The notes under the pieces: model-generated
The model's database searches: none
What the model was told of the DNA's origin: nothing
The model's input: only the letters and a program-made list of their open reading frames with translations
Part shown: positions 55,873 through 64,000 of the stretch, piece after piece
How the letters are laid out: every line of letters begins with the position of its first letter
Numbering within the stretch: position 1 is the stretch's first letter
DNA from: Anabaena azotica FACHB-119
Lineage (GTDB): Bacteria; Cyanobacteriota; Cyanobacteriia; Cyanobacteriales; Nostocaceae
Assembly (NCBI RefSeq): GCF_014697625.1
Contig: NZ_JACJSG010000002.1
Location: 62,001 to 126,000 of the forward strand
DNA length: 64,000 bases
Reading direction: 5' to 3'
Made by a program: the position numbers and the translations under genes

Positions 55873-56211
55873 ATGACACTGGCATTAGGCATGATAGAAG
55901 TTTATGGCATTCCCACAGCCATAGAAGTAGGGGATGCGATGTGTAAAGCTGCCCGTGTCACTCTGGTAGGCTATGAAAATACTGATTTGGGAAGAATTAC
56001 TGTATTAATTCGCGGCGAAGTAGGTGAGGTAAATGTAGCCGTCACAGCTGGACTAGCATCTGTGCTGCGAGTTAATGGCGGTGAGTTACTTTCTCATCAC
56101 ATCATTCCTCGCCCTCACGAAAACTTAGAATATGCTTTACCAATTCACCACAGCGCTAATGTTAATAACTTTAGTGCGGATATTCGCTTTCCTCCGCCTT
56201 TGTCGGCTTGA
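55873..56211 (+). CDS. ccmK: Carboxysome-type shell protein (BMC domain)
   Basis: 112 residues. GMIEVYGIPTAIEVGDAMCK, AARVTLVGYENTDLGRITVL, VAVTAGLASVLRVNGGELLS and HHIIPRPHENLEYALPI form one complete BMC domain, closest to CcmK hexamer proteins. The segment ENTDLGR stands in place of the EKIGSGR pore loop of CcmK1/K2, and the C-terminal tail (HHSANVNNFSADIRFPPPL) differs from those. It stands alone, away from any ccmLMN genes, so it is a satellite paralogue whose number I cannot fix. It would be built into the carboxysome shell. Confidence 0.88.
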   Translation: MTLALGMIEVYGIPTAIEVGDAMCKAARVTLVGYENTDLGRITVLIRGEVGEVNVAVTAGLASVLRVNGGELLSHHIIPRPHENLEYALPIHHSANVNNFSADIRFPPPLSA

Positions 56212-56217
56212 TTAGGG

Positions 56218-56367
56218 ACTGGGGAGATGAGGGAGATGAGGGAGATGAGGGAGATGAGGGAGATGAGGGAGAGTAACCATAACTATGGACTGTTGACTAT
56301 TGACTAATGACTATTGACTAATGACTATTGACTAATGACTAATGACTATTGACTAATGACTAATTCA
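56218..56367. repeat. Minisatellite and heptamer repeat tract
   Basis: First about six units of GAGATGAGG (9-bp period), then CTATTGA/CTAATGA heptamers that run into the start of the aminotransferase gene. Confidence 0.9.
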
Positions 56368-57513
56368 CGTATGCTGGCGGTACAGTCGCCAATAATTCCT
56401 GTGGTGGGGGAATTGATTAGAAATTCACCTGGAACTATTTCTTTGGGACAGGGTGTGGTTTCTTATAGTCCACCACCGTCAGCTATTGAGCTTTTACCTA
56501 AGTTTCTTGCTGATCCTGCTAATAATTTATATAAAGCTGTTGAAGGTATTCCGCCTCTGTTGGATGCTTTGACGGAAAAATTGTCAATTTTCAATGGTAT
56601 TGACATTAACGACAATAACTGTATTGTGGTGACGGCGGGAAGTAATATGGCGTTTATGAACGCTATTCTGGCAATTACTTCTCCAGGCGATGAAATTATT
56701 TTGAATACGCCTTATTACTTCAATCATGAAATGGCGATCGCTATGGCTGGTTGTCGTGCGGTGTTGGTGGAAACCGATGAAAATTATCAACTGCGTCCAG
56801 ATGCGATCGCCCAAGCTATCACTCCCAAAACCAGGGCTGTAGTCACAATCTCCCCAAATAATCCTACAGGCGTTGTTTATTCTGAAGATTTGTTACGCCA
56901 TGTAAACCAAATTTGCGCGGATTCTGGCATCTATCACATTAGTGATGAAGCCTACGAATACTTTACTTATGATGGAGTAAAACACGTTTCTCCAGCATCC
57001 TTCGCTGGCAATAGTGATTACACAATTTCCCTCTACAGCCTTTCTAAAGCCTATGGGTTTGCGAGTTGGCGAATTGGTTACATGGTGATTCCCAAACATC
57101 TGCTTGTGGCGCTGAAAAAAGTTCAGGACACTATTTTAATTTGTCCACCCGTGGTTTCTCAGTATGCAGCTTTGGGTGCATTGCAAGCCAAACCAGAATA
57201 TTTACAAGAAAATATTGGGGCGGTCGCTGGGGTAAGACAAATAGTTATCGACTACCTCAATCAACTCCAAGGTTTATGTACCATTACACCAGCCAATGGT
57301 GCTTTTTATTTCTTCTTAAAGGTACATACAAATCTAGATGCTTTTGAATTAGTTAAACGCCTGATTCAAGAGTATAAAGTAGCAGTTATTCCCGGAACAA
57401 CTTTTGGTATGGAACATGGTTGTTATTTGCGGGTTGCTTATGGTGCGTTGCAAAAAGATACGGTGACAGCAGGTATTGACAGGTTAGTACAGGGATTGAA
57501 AGCAATTGTCTAG
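56356..57513 (+). CDS. Class I/II PLP aminotransferase
   Basis: 385 residues. SPNNPTGVVYS (Asn contacting PLP), ISDEAYEYFTYDG and the PLP lysine in SLSKAYGFASWRIGY (about 230) identify a fold-type I aspartate-aminotransferase-like enzyme; R near residue 355 (LRVAYG) would bind the carboxylate. The amino donor is not predictable; annotation as aspartate or valine-pyruvate aminotransferase would be a guess. The ATG at 56356 is itself part of the CTAATGA heptamer tract, and the ATG at 56371 (MLAVQS) is an equally good start. No ribosome site is visible for either. Confidence 0.9.
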   Translation: MTNSRMLAVQSPIIPVVGELIRNSPGTISLGQGVVSYSPPPSAIELLPKFLADPANNLYKAVEGIPPLLDALTEKLSIFNGIDINDNNCIVVTAGSNMAFMNAILAITSPGDEIILNTPYYFNHEMAIAMAGCRAVLVETDENYQLRPDAIAQAITPKTRAVVTISPNNPTGVVYSEDLLRHVNQICADSGIYHISDEAYEYFTYDGVKHVSPASFAGNSDYTISLYSLSKAYGFASWRIGYMVIPKHLLVALKKVQDTILICPPVVSQYAALGALQAKPEYLQENIGAVAGVRQIVIDYLNQLQGLCTITPANGAFYFFLKVHTNLDAFELVKRLIQEYKVAVIPGTTFGMEHGCYLRVAYGALQKDTVTAGIDRLVQGLKAIV

Positions 57514-57661
57514 GAGGGGACAGGGGACAGGTGACTGGTTACAGGCTTGACAAGTTGATAGCAGAAGATTTGGTGAGCGTTTATGTGCTACACCATATTT
57601 TAACTGCTCTAATGACTTAAAAATGAGAGAATAATTTAGGTAGGTAAATTTAAAATTTTCT

Positions 57662-58099
57662 ATGCCCATTATCAACAAAGTAATCGAAATTCCAACAGAA
57701 ACGGGAATCAATATTTACAACATCACACCGCAAATCAAAGATTTTTTAGCTTCTACACAAATTAAAAATGGTCAGGTTTTAGTATTTTCCCGACACACCA
57801 CAACAGCTTTAGTAATTAACGAAGATGAAGCAAGATTATTAGAAGATATCAAGGTCTTTTTACGAAAAGTAGCGCCTGAAACAGACAGCTATTTACATAA
57901 TGATTTACATTTAAGAGTCGTGCCAGAAGATGAACCAATGAATGCTCATTCTCACTTGATGGCAATGATGCTAACTACTAGTGAAATTATTCCTGTAGTA
58001 GAGGGGCAATTAGGTTTAGGAACTTGGCAATCTGTATTATTTTTTGATTTGGATGGGCCGCGTAAAAGGACAGTCTTTCTACAAGTTACTGGGGAATAA
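57662..58099 (+). CDS. YjbQ/UPF0047 family protein
   Basis: 145 residues. VFSRHTTTALVINEDE, NDLHLR, NAHSHLMAMML and GTWQSVLFFDLDGPRKRTV are the complete motif set of the UPF0047 family; three conserved His residues bind a metal. Members have been linked to thiamine-phosphate synthase activity of a secondary kind and to other side roles; the physiological job is open. ATG 57662. It is followed by glpX on the same strand after about 180 bp. Confidence 0.92.
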   Translation: MPIINKVIEIPTETGINIYNITPQIKDFLASTQIKNGQVLVFSRHTTTALVINEDEARLLEDIKVFLRKVAPETDSYLHNDLHLRVVPEDEPMNAHSHLMAMMLTTSEIIPVVEGQLGLGTWQSVLFFDLDGPRKRTVFLQVTGE

Positions 58100-58280
58100 A
58101 TGATGGTTACTTAAGTAGTACATAAGAACTATTTTGTGCTGATTCATATCCTTTAGCAGCAAAACTTAACACAGATGCGAGTGAATACTATTTTCCACAG
58201 GTATCCGCCCTTTGGTAGACTTGAAAACTGAAATGGCTAGAAAAAATGACGCAAAGTCAAGCAGTTGAGAGGGCGACTCT

Positions 58281-59318
58281 GTGGAAAATACACTTGGATT
58301 AGAGATTATTGAGGTAGTTGAGCAAGCCGCGATCGCATCTGCGAAGTGGATGGGGAAAGGCGAGAAGAATACTGCTGACCAAGTAGCAGTAGAAGCAATG
58401 CGGGAGCGCATGAACAAAATTTATATGCGCGGTCGCATTGTCATCGGTGAAGGGGAACGCGACGACGCGCCCATGCTGTATATCGGAGAAGAAGTTGGTA
58501 TCTGTACCCAACCAGATGCTAAAGACTTCTGTAACCCCGATGAATTAGTCGAAATTGACATCGCTGTTGACCCCTGCGAAGGTACAAACCTAGTGGCTTA
58601 CGGTCAACCTGGTTCAATGGCTGTTCTGGCTATTTCCGAAAAAGGTGGATTATTTGCTGCGCCCGACTTCTACATGAAGAAATTAGCAGCACCACCAGCC
58701 GCCAAAGGTAAAGTAGACATCAACAAATCAGCAACGGAAAACCTCAAAATTCTGGCCGAGTGTCTAGACCGTGCAATTGAGGAACTAGTAGTAGTAGTCA
58801 TGAAGCGCGATCGCCATAACGACTTAATCAAAGAAATCCGTGAGGCTGGCGCAAGAGTACAGTTGATTTCCGACGGTGACGTAGGCGCAGCAATATCTTG
58901 TGGTTTTGAGGGTACTAACATTCATGCGCTCATGGGTATTGGTGCAGCACCCGAAGGTGTAATTTCCGCAGCCGCTATGCGGGCTTTAGGCGGACACTTC
59001 CAAGGTCAATTGATCTACGATCCAGAAATAGTCAAGACAGGCTTGATTGGGGAAAGCAAACAAGCAAACATTGACCGATTAAAGTCTATGGGTATCAATG
59101 ACCCCGATAAGGTTTACGATGCTCATGAACTCGCATCAGGCGAAACTGTTCTATTTGCAGCTTGCGGTATTACCTCTGGTAATCTCATGCAAGGTGTACG
59201 CTTCTTCCAAGGCGGCGCTAGAACTCAAAGTTTGGTTATTTCCAGCCAGTCCCAAACTGCTCGCTTTGTGGACACCATTCACATGGCTGGACAGCCCAAG
59301 ACTGTGCAATTGCACTAA
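58281..59318 (+). CDS. glpX: Class II fructose-1,6-/sedoheptulose-1,7-bisphosphatase
   Basis: 345 residues. GTG start at 58281 with GAGAGGG eight bases upstream. [32 protein letters not shown] and [10 protein letters not shown] are GlpX metal- and phosphate-binding motifs. In cyanobacteria this enzyme is the main F/SBPase of the Calvin-Benson cycle, so the gene is expected to be essential under autotrophy. It is cytoplasmic. Redox control cysteines are not obvious from sequence alone. hemA follows after a repeat tract. Confidence 0.96.
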   Translation: MENTLGLEIIEVVEQAAIASAKWMGKGEKNTADQVAVEAMRERMNKIYMRGRIVIGEGERDDAPMLYIGEEVGICTQPDAKDFCNPDELVEIDIAVDPCEGTNLVAYGQPGSMAVLAISEKGGLFAAPDFYMKKLAAPPAAKGKVDINKSATENLKILAECLDRAIEELVVVVMKRDRHNDLIKEIREAGARVQLISDGDVGAAISCGFEGTNIHALMGIGAAPEGVISAAAMRALGGHFQGQLIYDPEIVKTGLIGESKQANIDRLKSMGINDPDKVYDAHELASGETVLFAACGITSGNLMQGVRFFQGGARTQSLVISSQSQTARFVDTIHMAGQPKTVQLH

Positions 59319-59323
59319 GAGTT

Positions 59324-59515
59324 AGGGTGTAAGGGTGTAAGGGTGTAAGGGTGTAGGGGTGTAGGGGAGCAGAGGAGCAGAGGAGCAGAGGAGCAGAGGA
59401 GCAGAGGAGCAGAGGAGCAGTATTTCCCCTTTCCCCTTTCCCTTTCCCCTTTTCCCTTTCCCCTTTCCCCCTTTCCCTTTCCCCCTTTCCCCTTTCCCCT
59501 TTCCCCAATCATTAA
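59324..59515. repeat. Low-complexity tandem repeats (GGGTGTAA, GGAGCAGA, CCCCTTT)
   Basis: Three short-period tracts in a row: four units of GGGTGTAA/G (8 bp), about seven units of GGAGCAGA (8 bp), then a pyrimidine tract of CCCCTTT units. They fill the glpX-hemA gap. Frames open on the opposite strand here are low-complexity translations, not genes. Confidence 0.92.
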
Positions 59516-59544
59516 ATAACCCATTACTAAATTACCGATAAGAA

Positions 59545-60831
59545 ATGAATATTGCAGTGGTGGGGTTAAGCCATAAAACAGCCCCAGTTGAAATTCGGGA
59601 AAAGCTGAGTATTCCAGAACCACAAACAGAAAGTGCGATCGCACAACTCACCAGCTATCCCCATATTGATGAAGTCGCCATTCTCAGCACTTGTAACCGT
59701 CTAGAAATTTATATCGTCGCTGAAGAAACAGATCACGGTATTCGGGAAGTAACTCAATTTCTTGCCGAACATAGTAAATTACCCATGCCATCCTTGCGTC
59801 AACACTTGTTTGTGTTGTTACATGAAGATGCAGTCATGCACGTGATGCGAGTAGCGGCTGGATTAGATAGCCTCGTACTTGGTGAGGGACAAATTCTGGC
59901 TCAGGTGAAAAATACTCACAAACTGGGGCAGCAATATAACGGTATAAAAACAATTTTGAATCGATTATTTAAACAAGCAATTACAGCAGGTAAGCGAGTG
60001 CGTACCGAAACTAGCATTGGTACTGGTGCTGTTTCGATAAGCTCCGCAGCCGTTGAGTTAGCGCAGATAAAAGCCCAAAATTTAGCAGCTTGTCGAGTCG
60101 CCATCCTTGGCGCTGGTAAAATGTCCCGGCTGTTGGTACAGCACTTGGTTTCTAAAGGTGCTACACAAATCAGTATAGTCAATCGTTCACGCGATCGCGC
60201 CCAAGAATTGGCACAGCAGTTTGCCGAACATCCCATCCGCACACATTTGATGGCTGAGATGATGACAGTAATTGCCGAAGCAGATATTGTATTCACCAGC
60301 ACATCTGCAACAGAACCAATCCTTGACCGGGCCAAATTAGAAATGGTTTTAGCGCCAAACCAGCCTCTCATGCTGTTTGATATTTCCGTCCCCCGCAATG
60401 TCCATACGGATGTTAACGAACTGGTAAATGTCAAAGCCTTTAACGTGGATGATTTAAAGGCTGTAGTAGCGCAAAACTACGAAAGCCGCAGGAAAATGGC
60501 TCAAGAAGCCGAACGCCTGTTAGAGGAAGAAATCGCAGCCTTTGATGTATGGTGGCGCAGTTTAGAAACCGTTTCCACAATTAGCAGCCTCCGCAGCAAA
60601 ATCGAAACCATCCGCGAACAAGAACTAGAAAAAGCCTTGTCAAGACTCGGTTCCGAATTTGGCGACAAACACCAAGAAGTGATCGAAGCCTTAACAAGGG
60701 GTATCGTTAACAAAATTTTACACGATCCAATGGTACAGTTACGAGCGCAGCAGGATGTAGAAGCCAGAAGACGCTGTATGCAAACCCTGCAAATGCTGTT
60801 CAACCTAGATGTAGGTGAACAATTTAGTTAG
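59545..60831 (+). CDS. hemA: Glutamyl-tRNA reductase
   Basis: 428 residues. [16 protein letters not shown], the catalytic Cys in [10 protein letters not shown] (about residue 50), [17 protein letters not shown] and the NADPH-binding [12 protein letters not shown] are diagnostic. It reduces glutamyl-tRNA to glutamate-1-semialdehyde, the first step of heme, chlorophyll and bilin synthesis. The C-terminal dimerisation helices are complete. ATG 59545 is supported by the conserved [12 protein letters not shown] start. The presumed promoter lies within the repeat tract upstream. Confidence 0.97.
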   Translation: MNIAVVGLSHKTAPVEIREKLSIPEPQTESAIAQLTSYPHIDEVAILSTCNRLEIYIVAEETDHGIREVTQFLAEHSKLPMPSLRQHLFVLLHEDAVMHVMRVAAGLDSLVLGEGQILAQVKNTHKLGQQYNGIKTILNRLFKQAITAGKRVRTETSIGTGAVSISSAAVELAQIKAQNLAACRVAILGAGKMSRLLVQHLVSKGATQISIVNRSRDRAQELAQQFAEHPIRTHLMAEMMTVIAEADIVFTSTSATEPILDRAKLEMVLAPNQPLMLFDISVPRNVHTDVNELVNVKAFNVDDLKAVVAQNYESRRKMAQEAERLLEEEIAAFDVWWRSLETVSTISSLRSKIETIREQELEKALSRLGSEFGDKHQEVIEALTRGIVNKILHDPMVQLRAQQDVEARRRCMQTLQMLFNLDVGEQFS

Positions 60832-61241
60832 TTAGGGCTGAGGGCAGAATATTTACTTATCTCTCTGTTAGCTGTGTGGCTTTATAGTTCAATCATGTTT
60901 GAACCACAGAGGCACAGAGAACACAGAGAGATAAGAACCTTATTCACCTTAAAAAGCCTCCGCGTCCCTCCGCGCCCCTCTGCGTTTAAAAAAATATTTA
61001 TTAGACTAATTTTTTAGCATTCCCTTAAAGGTTGTTTGGAAAGTCGAAAAGTATAGTAATGACCCCTCTCCAAACCTCTCACGCCAGTTTGCTCAAGTCG
61101 GGAGACCCGCCCACGCAACTGGCTCCCCGACGCGGGGAGAGGCTTTAAAACCCCCATTCCCTTGTAGGGAAGGGGGGCAGGGGGGTTAGGTCTTTAAAAT
61201 TTTGATGCCAGCAATAATACTTTTCCAACATCCCCTTAGCT
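60832..61241. other. Gene-free spacer with dispersed repeats
   Basis: Contains CACAGAGGCACAGAG and CCTCCGCGCCCCTCTGCG repeats (60903-60985) and a CCCCTCTCCAAACCTCTC/GGGGAGAGGC stem followed by CCCCCATTCCCTTGTAGGG and GGGTTAGGTC (61061-61192), the interior type of the nested element at 14378. No gene was recognised. Confidence 0.55.
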
Positions 61242-64000
61242 TCACCTAGTCCTCAATAACTGGACAAAAGTATTACTCACTGTATTATCCTTAGTATCCG
61301 CAGCATATTGAATCAACTTTTCCCGCAATTCCTTAGCTGCATCTAATGGGAGTAAGGTTGCTAACAAGAAGTAAACGCCACGAAAACGCGGATCACCCAT
61401 TCTATCTACTAGTAATCCTTCCGCCTCATCACTATCACCCAAAAAATTCTGCACTAGGAAAAAGTCCATAATTTTATCGTGGCGGAAGTACCATTCTTTC
61501 TTGTCTTCGCCTTTATCGTTTTTCCATTGACGGCTGACAACCATTTTGTATTTTTCATCTTCCAAAGAGGTGACGGCTTGATAAAATTCCTCGGCGGGTA
61601 AGGCTTGTTTGTCCTGCATTCGCATTTCGTAGACGGCGGCGGAGAATTTCTTTAAGGGAAATTCGTATTTCCATTCTTTCTCGTATTCTGCCGCCATGAG
61701 ATTATATTGCTGTTGTTGGAGGCGGAACAAGTCGGGCTGTTGACCTTGTGCTAACATCAACGCCACGACGGTTAAATCCATTGGGTTGGAGAGAATGCGG
61801 CGGGCTGCTGCTAATTCTTCCTTTGGTTGCTGGGTGGTGAGGGCTTGTGTTAAGTAGTTGGTGCAGGCTGTTTCGTAATCAGCACCTTGAATTGGGGCAT
61901 CTTGGGGGAGGCGGGGCTGGCGAGACAGCAAGAACTCTTGAATTTGGGTTTGTTCTAGGGGTTGTAGGTGGTAGGTTTTGGCGGTTGAGGGGGGTGTCCA
62001 CTCTAGGGGCTGGGTAGTCATGATAATGTTGCCCCGGAAATAACTTTCCACAAACTGGCAGATTTTCGCGCGGGTTTCGGCGGTGACTTCGTTGAGTCCA
62101 TCGATGCAGATGTCTATTGCACCACTGTAAATCAGGTTTTTGAGGAAGTCGGCATCTTGGGCTTGCCCGTGTAGCTTGTCTTGGATGGCTTCAATTACGC
62201 CTTTATGACATTTTTGGGCGGGGAGATATACGACAATGCGCTGGGAGTTTTGCAGGAGATGGCGCAGAAACATCGACTTGCCTAAGCCAGAATCACCTTC
62301 TAAGATAATTTGCCCTGTGATGCTGGGGAGGGCGGCGGTGACAGGGAGGATTTCGCCTGTACCGGGAACTTTTACCATCGACTGGGGGAAGTAGGCTTTG
62401 TCCTGAAAGTTATCTAAGCCGGCATCGGCGAGGAGGGAGGGTTTGAAGGGTGCAAATAATTTGCGGCGGAAGGGGGGAAACCAGGTGAGGAGAAAGCCGA
62501 CGTAACCCACGCCTAAGATGCGGCGTACCCAAGGGTTCCAGAAGAAGATGGCTTGGATTTGGGGGAATTTGGGGTAGGCGAAGATCAAGGCAAGCCAGAA
62601 GGTAATGTGAGTGAGGATTGTGCTGCTAACTGTAAAAAACCATTGCCAGTTCTCAAGGTTATTGATCTGTGACTGTACTGCATAAGCTTTATAAGGGTAG
62701 GAAGTTTTGAGATTGTTGTAGTGGGACTGTAACAAAGTGATATCTTGCCATTTCCAAGGAACTTTTCTACTGTCGGCAACTATCGAAATGTTATGTGCTA
62801 AATCTTCTCTTAATCTCTCTAGCCCCTTACTAGCTTCCCAAGCTTTGAGAAAAACCTCCAGTGTTTTCTTAGCTTCATCGTGGCTTAATGAGGCAGGAAT
62901 TGTTTCAGGGAAACCCAGCCATGTAAGCAGAGTTTTCACTTCTTCAGTGCCGCCACCAAGAAAATAGGTTAAAAATCGGTACTGGGCAAATTTTGATTGA
63001 TCTGCGTAATAAACGCTATCCAAAATTACAACAATATTATTCAGGTTGAGTTGTTCTATCTTTCCCAATGCCTCTGCTACACCGTAACGAACACGATTGT
63101 CAACGGATTTATCCTTGAGGATTAGGGCAATGTCTTTGATGTAGGGTTTGGCAGCATCGCCCAGTTTTCCCAATGCTATTGCTGCAAAGTAACGAACACG
63201 ATTGTCAACGGATTCATCCTTGAGGAAGTCGAGGATGTCTTTGACGTAGGGTTTGGCGGCATCGCCCAGATTTCCCAATGCCAATGCTGCATTGTAACGA
63301 GCGAAATTGTCAACGGATTCATCCTTGAGGAAGTCGAGGATGTCTTTGACGTAGGGTTTGGCGGCATCGCCCAGTTTTCCCAATGCCCATGCTGCTGCGT
63401 AGCGAACATAACTGTCAACGGATTTATCCTTGAGGATATCAGCGATATCTTTGACGTAGGGTTTGGCGGCATCGCCTAGATTTCCCAATGCCTCTGCTGC
63501 AAAGGAACTATAATAACTGTCAACGGATTCATCCTTGAGGAAGTCGAGGATGTCTTTGACGTAGGGTTTGGCTGCATCGCCCAGTTTTCCCAATGCCTCT
63601 GCTGCACGGGAACGACCATAACTGTCAACGGATTCATCCTTGAGGAAGTCGAGGATGTCTTTGACGTAGGGTTTGGCTGCATCGCCTAGATTTCCCAATG
63701 CCCATGCTGCTGCGTAGCGAACATAACTGTCAACGGATTTATCCTTGAGGATATCAGCGATATCTTTGACGTAGGGTTTGGCTGCATCGCCTAGATTTCC
63801 CAATGCCTCTGCTGCACGGGAACGAACATAACTGTCAACGGATTTATCCTTGAGGATATCAGCGATGTCTTTGACGTAGGGTTTGGCAGCATCGCCCAGA
63901 TTTCCCAATGCCTCTGCTGCACCGGAACGAACATTACTGTCAACGGATTTATCCTTGAGGAGATCAGCGATGTCTTTGACGTAGGGTTTGGCAGCATCCC
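61242..64000 (-). CDS. HEAT-repeat / membrane / NACHT-type ATPase protein, N-terminus outside window
   Basis: The frame is open through the right edge, so about 919 C-terminal residues are visible; the TTG at 63908 is internal to a repeat. First come nine near-identical 35-residue HEAT units of the type ALGNLGDAAKPYVKDIADIL plus a divergent tenth. Two hydrophobic segments follow (FFTVSSTILTHITFWLALIF and VGYVGFLLTWF), then a NACHT/STAND-like ATPase: Walker A ILEGDSGLGKSMFLRHLL, Walker B AIDICIDGLNEV, and sensor-like NIIMTTQPLEW. The last 220 residues are helical (WYFRHDKIMDFFLVQNFLG, typical of NACHT C-terminal regions). A membrane-linked sensing or defence switch is the inference; no function is proven. 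Confidence 0.88.
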   Translation of the reverse strand, partial: DAAKPYVKDIADLLKDKSVDSNVRSGAAEALGNLGDAAKPYVKDIADILKDKSVDSYVRSRAAEALGNLGDAAKPYVKDIADILKDKSVDSYVRYAAAWALGNLGDAAKPYVKDILDFLKDESVDSYGRSRAAEALGKLGDAAKPYVKDILDFLKDESVDSYYSSFAAEALGNLGDAAKPYVKDIADILKDKSVDSYVRYAAAWALGKLGDAAKPYVKDILDFLKDESVDNFARYNAALALGNLGDAAKPYVKDILDFLKDESVDNRVRYFAAIALGKLGDAAKPYIKDIALILKDKSVDNRVRYGVAEALGKIEQLNLNNIVVILDSVYYADQSKFAQYRFLTYFLGGGTEEVKTLLTWLGFPETIPASLSHDEAKKTLEVFLKAWEASKGLERLREDLAHNISIVADSRKVPWKWQDITLLQSHYNNLKTSYPYKAYAVQSQINNLENWQWFFTVSSTILTHITFWLALIFAYPKFPQIQAIFFWNPWVRRILGVGYVGFLLTWFPPFRRKLFAPFKPSLLADAGLDNFQDKAYFPQSMVKVPGTGEILPVTAALPSITGQIILEGDSGLGKSMFLRHLLQNSQRIVVYLPAQKCHKGVIEAIQDKLHGQAQDADFLKNLIYSGAIDICIDGLNEVTAETRAKICQFVESYFRGNIIMTTQPLEWTPPSTAKTYHLQPLEQTQIQEFLLSRQPRLPQDAPIQGADYETACTNYLTQALTTQQPKEELAAARRILSNPMDLTVVALMLAQGQQPDLFRLQQQQYNLMAAEYEKEWKYEFPLKKFSAAVYEMRMQDKQALPAEEFYQAVTSLEDEKYKMVVSRQWKNDKGEDKKEWYFRHDKIMDFFLVQNFLGDSDEAEGLLVDRMGDPRFRGVYFLLATLLPLDAAKELREKLIQYAADTKDNTVSNTFVQLLRTR

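Noticed and set aside
59315..59644. Gly/Lys/Glu-rich frame on the minus strand upstream of hemA
   Set aside because: It is a translation of the low-complexity octamer and pyrimidine repeats.
59916..60434. 172-residue frame antisense to hemA
   Set aside because: It lies wholly inside the well-supported hemA gene, shows no family motif and has the composition of an antisense translation.
63176..63997. Serine/threonine-rich frames with PNPTSKTSSTSSRMNPLT units on the minus strand
   Set aside because: They are out-of-frame readings of the 105-bp HEAT repeat DNA; the HEAT frame continues through to the window edge and explains the periodicity.
1..64000. tRNA, rRNA or riboswitch genes
   Set aside because: No T-arm type GTTCGAATC stretch with a matching acceptor stem, rRNA-like block or recognised riboswitch core was found by eye; a covariance-model scan would be decisive.

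Overview
The window looks like a chromosomal segment of a filamentous, heterocyst-forming type cyanobacterium of the Nostoc/Anabaena/Trichormus group (inference). It carries petN of the cytochrome b6f complex, a carboxysome-type shell protein, glpX, a Ycf34 protein and Nat-type amino-acid transporter genes. It also has very many GCGATCGC (HIP1) sites, runs of 7-bp tandem repeats around genes, large hybrid kinases including a Ser/Thr-kinase/AAA-ATPase/histidine-kinase fusion, and dense small mobile repeats. I saw no rRNA, no convincing tRNA and no CRISPR array.

Layout. 1-5 kb: the end of a molybdopterin oxidoreductase (FdhF/YdeP type), an ADP-ribosylglycohydrolase, a DUF433/DUF5615 toxin-antitoxin pair broken by a 101-bp element, a lone HigA-like antitoxin, fdhD and an alpha/beta hydrolase. 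5-17 kb: a class A penicillin-binding protein, a pyruvyl-transferase-like protein, a CCA-adding enzyme family protein, Ycf34, a membrane diguanylate cyclase, two more hydrolases, an IS630 transposase relic and an unrecognised protein. 17-34 kb: signalling, with a two-gene kinase operon (1996 aa then 657 aa), tsaB, a Uma2 nuclease, a DUF3131 pseudogene and a 1555-codon hybrid kinase. 34-49 kb: argD, a K+ channel, a GNAT enzyme, a DUF3445 protein next to an MMADHC-like protein, an ExbB-like channel, a TPR protein, natC-natA, a TnpB element with a divergent 49-aa RHH gene, a possible RelE-type module and pgi. 49-64 kb: a four-GAF kinase, petN followed by a 53-aa membrane protein, an exonuclease, a P450, a CcmK-like shell protein, an aminotransferase, YjbQ, glpX, hemA, and finally a HEAT-repeat/membrane/NACHT ATPase that runs off the right edge.

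The intergenic DNA is the most unusual part. A 126-bp element family (nine copies or parts) and a 201-214-bp family share the same termini (YAGGACTTACGCA), and both leave 5-bp target duplications. One copy is interrupted by a third element (147 bp, 13-bp inverted ends, 10-bp duplication), and removing it restores exactly 126 bp. Element insertions have broken a DUF3131 gene and a toxin gene and appear to have supplied the stop codon of the penicillin-binding protein. The strongest candidate for an undescribed system is the right-edge HEAT-NACHT protein. Its 35-residue repeats are almost identical except for one short variable patch, a pattern known from NLR-type recognition proteins.
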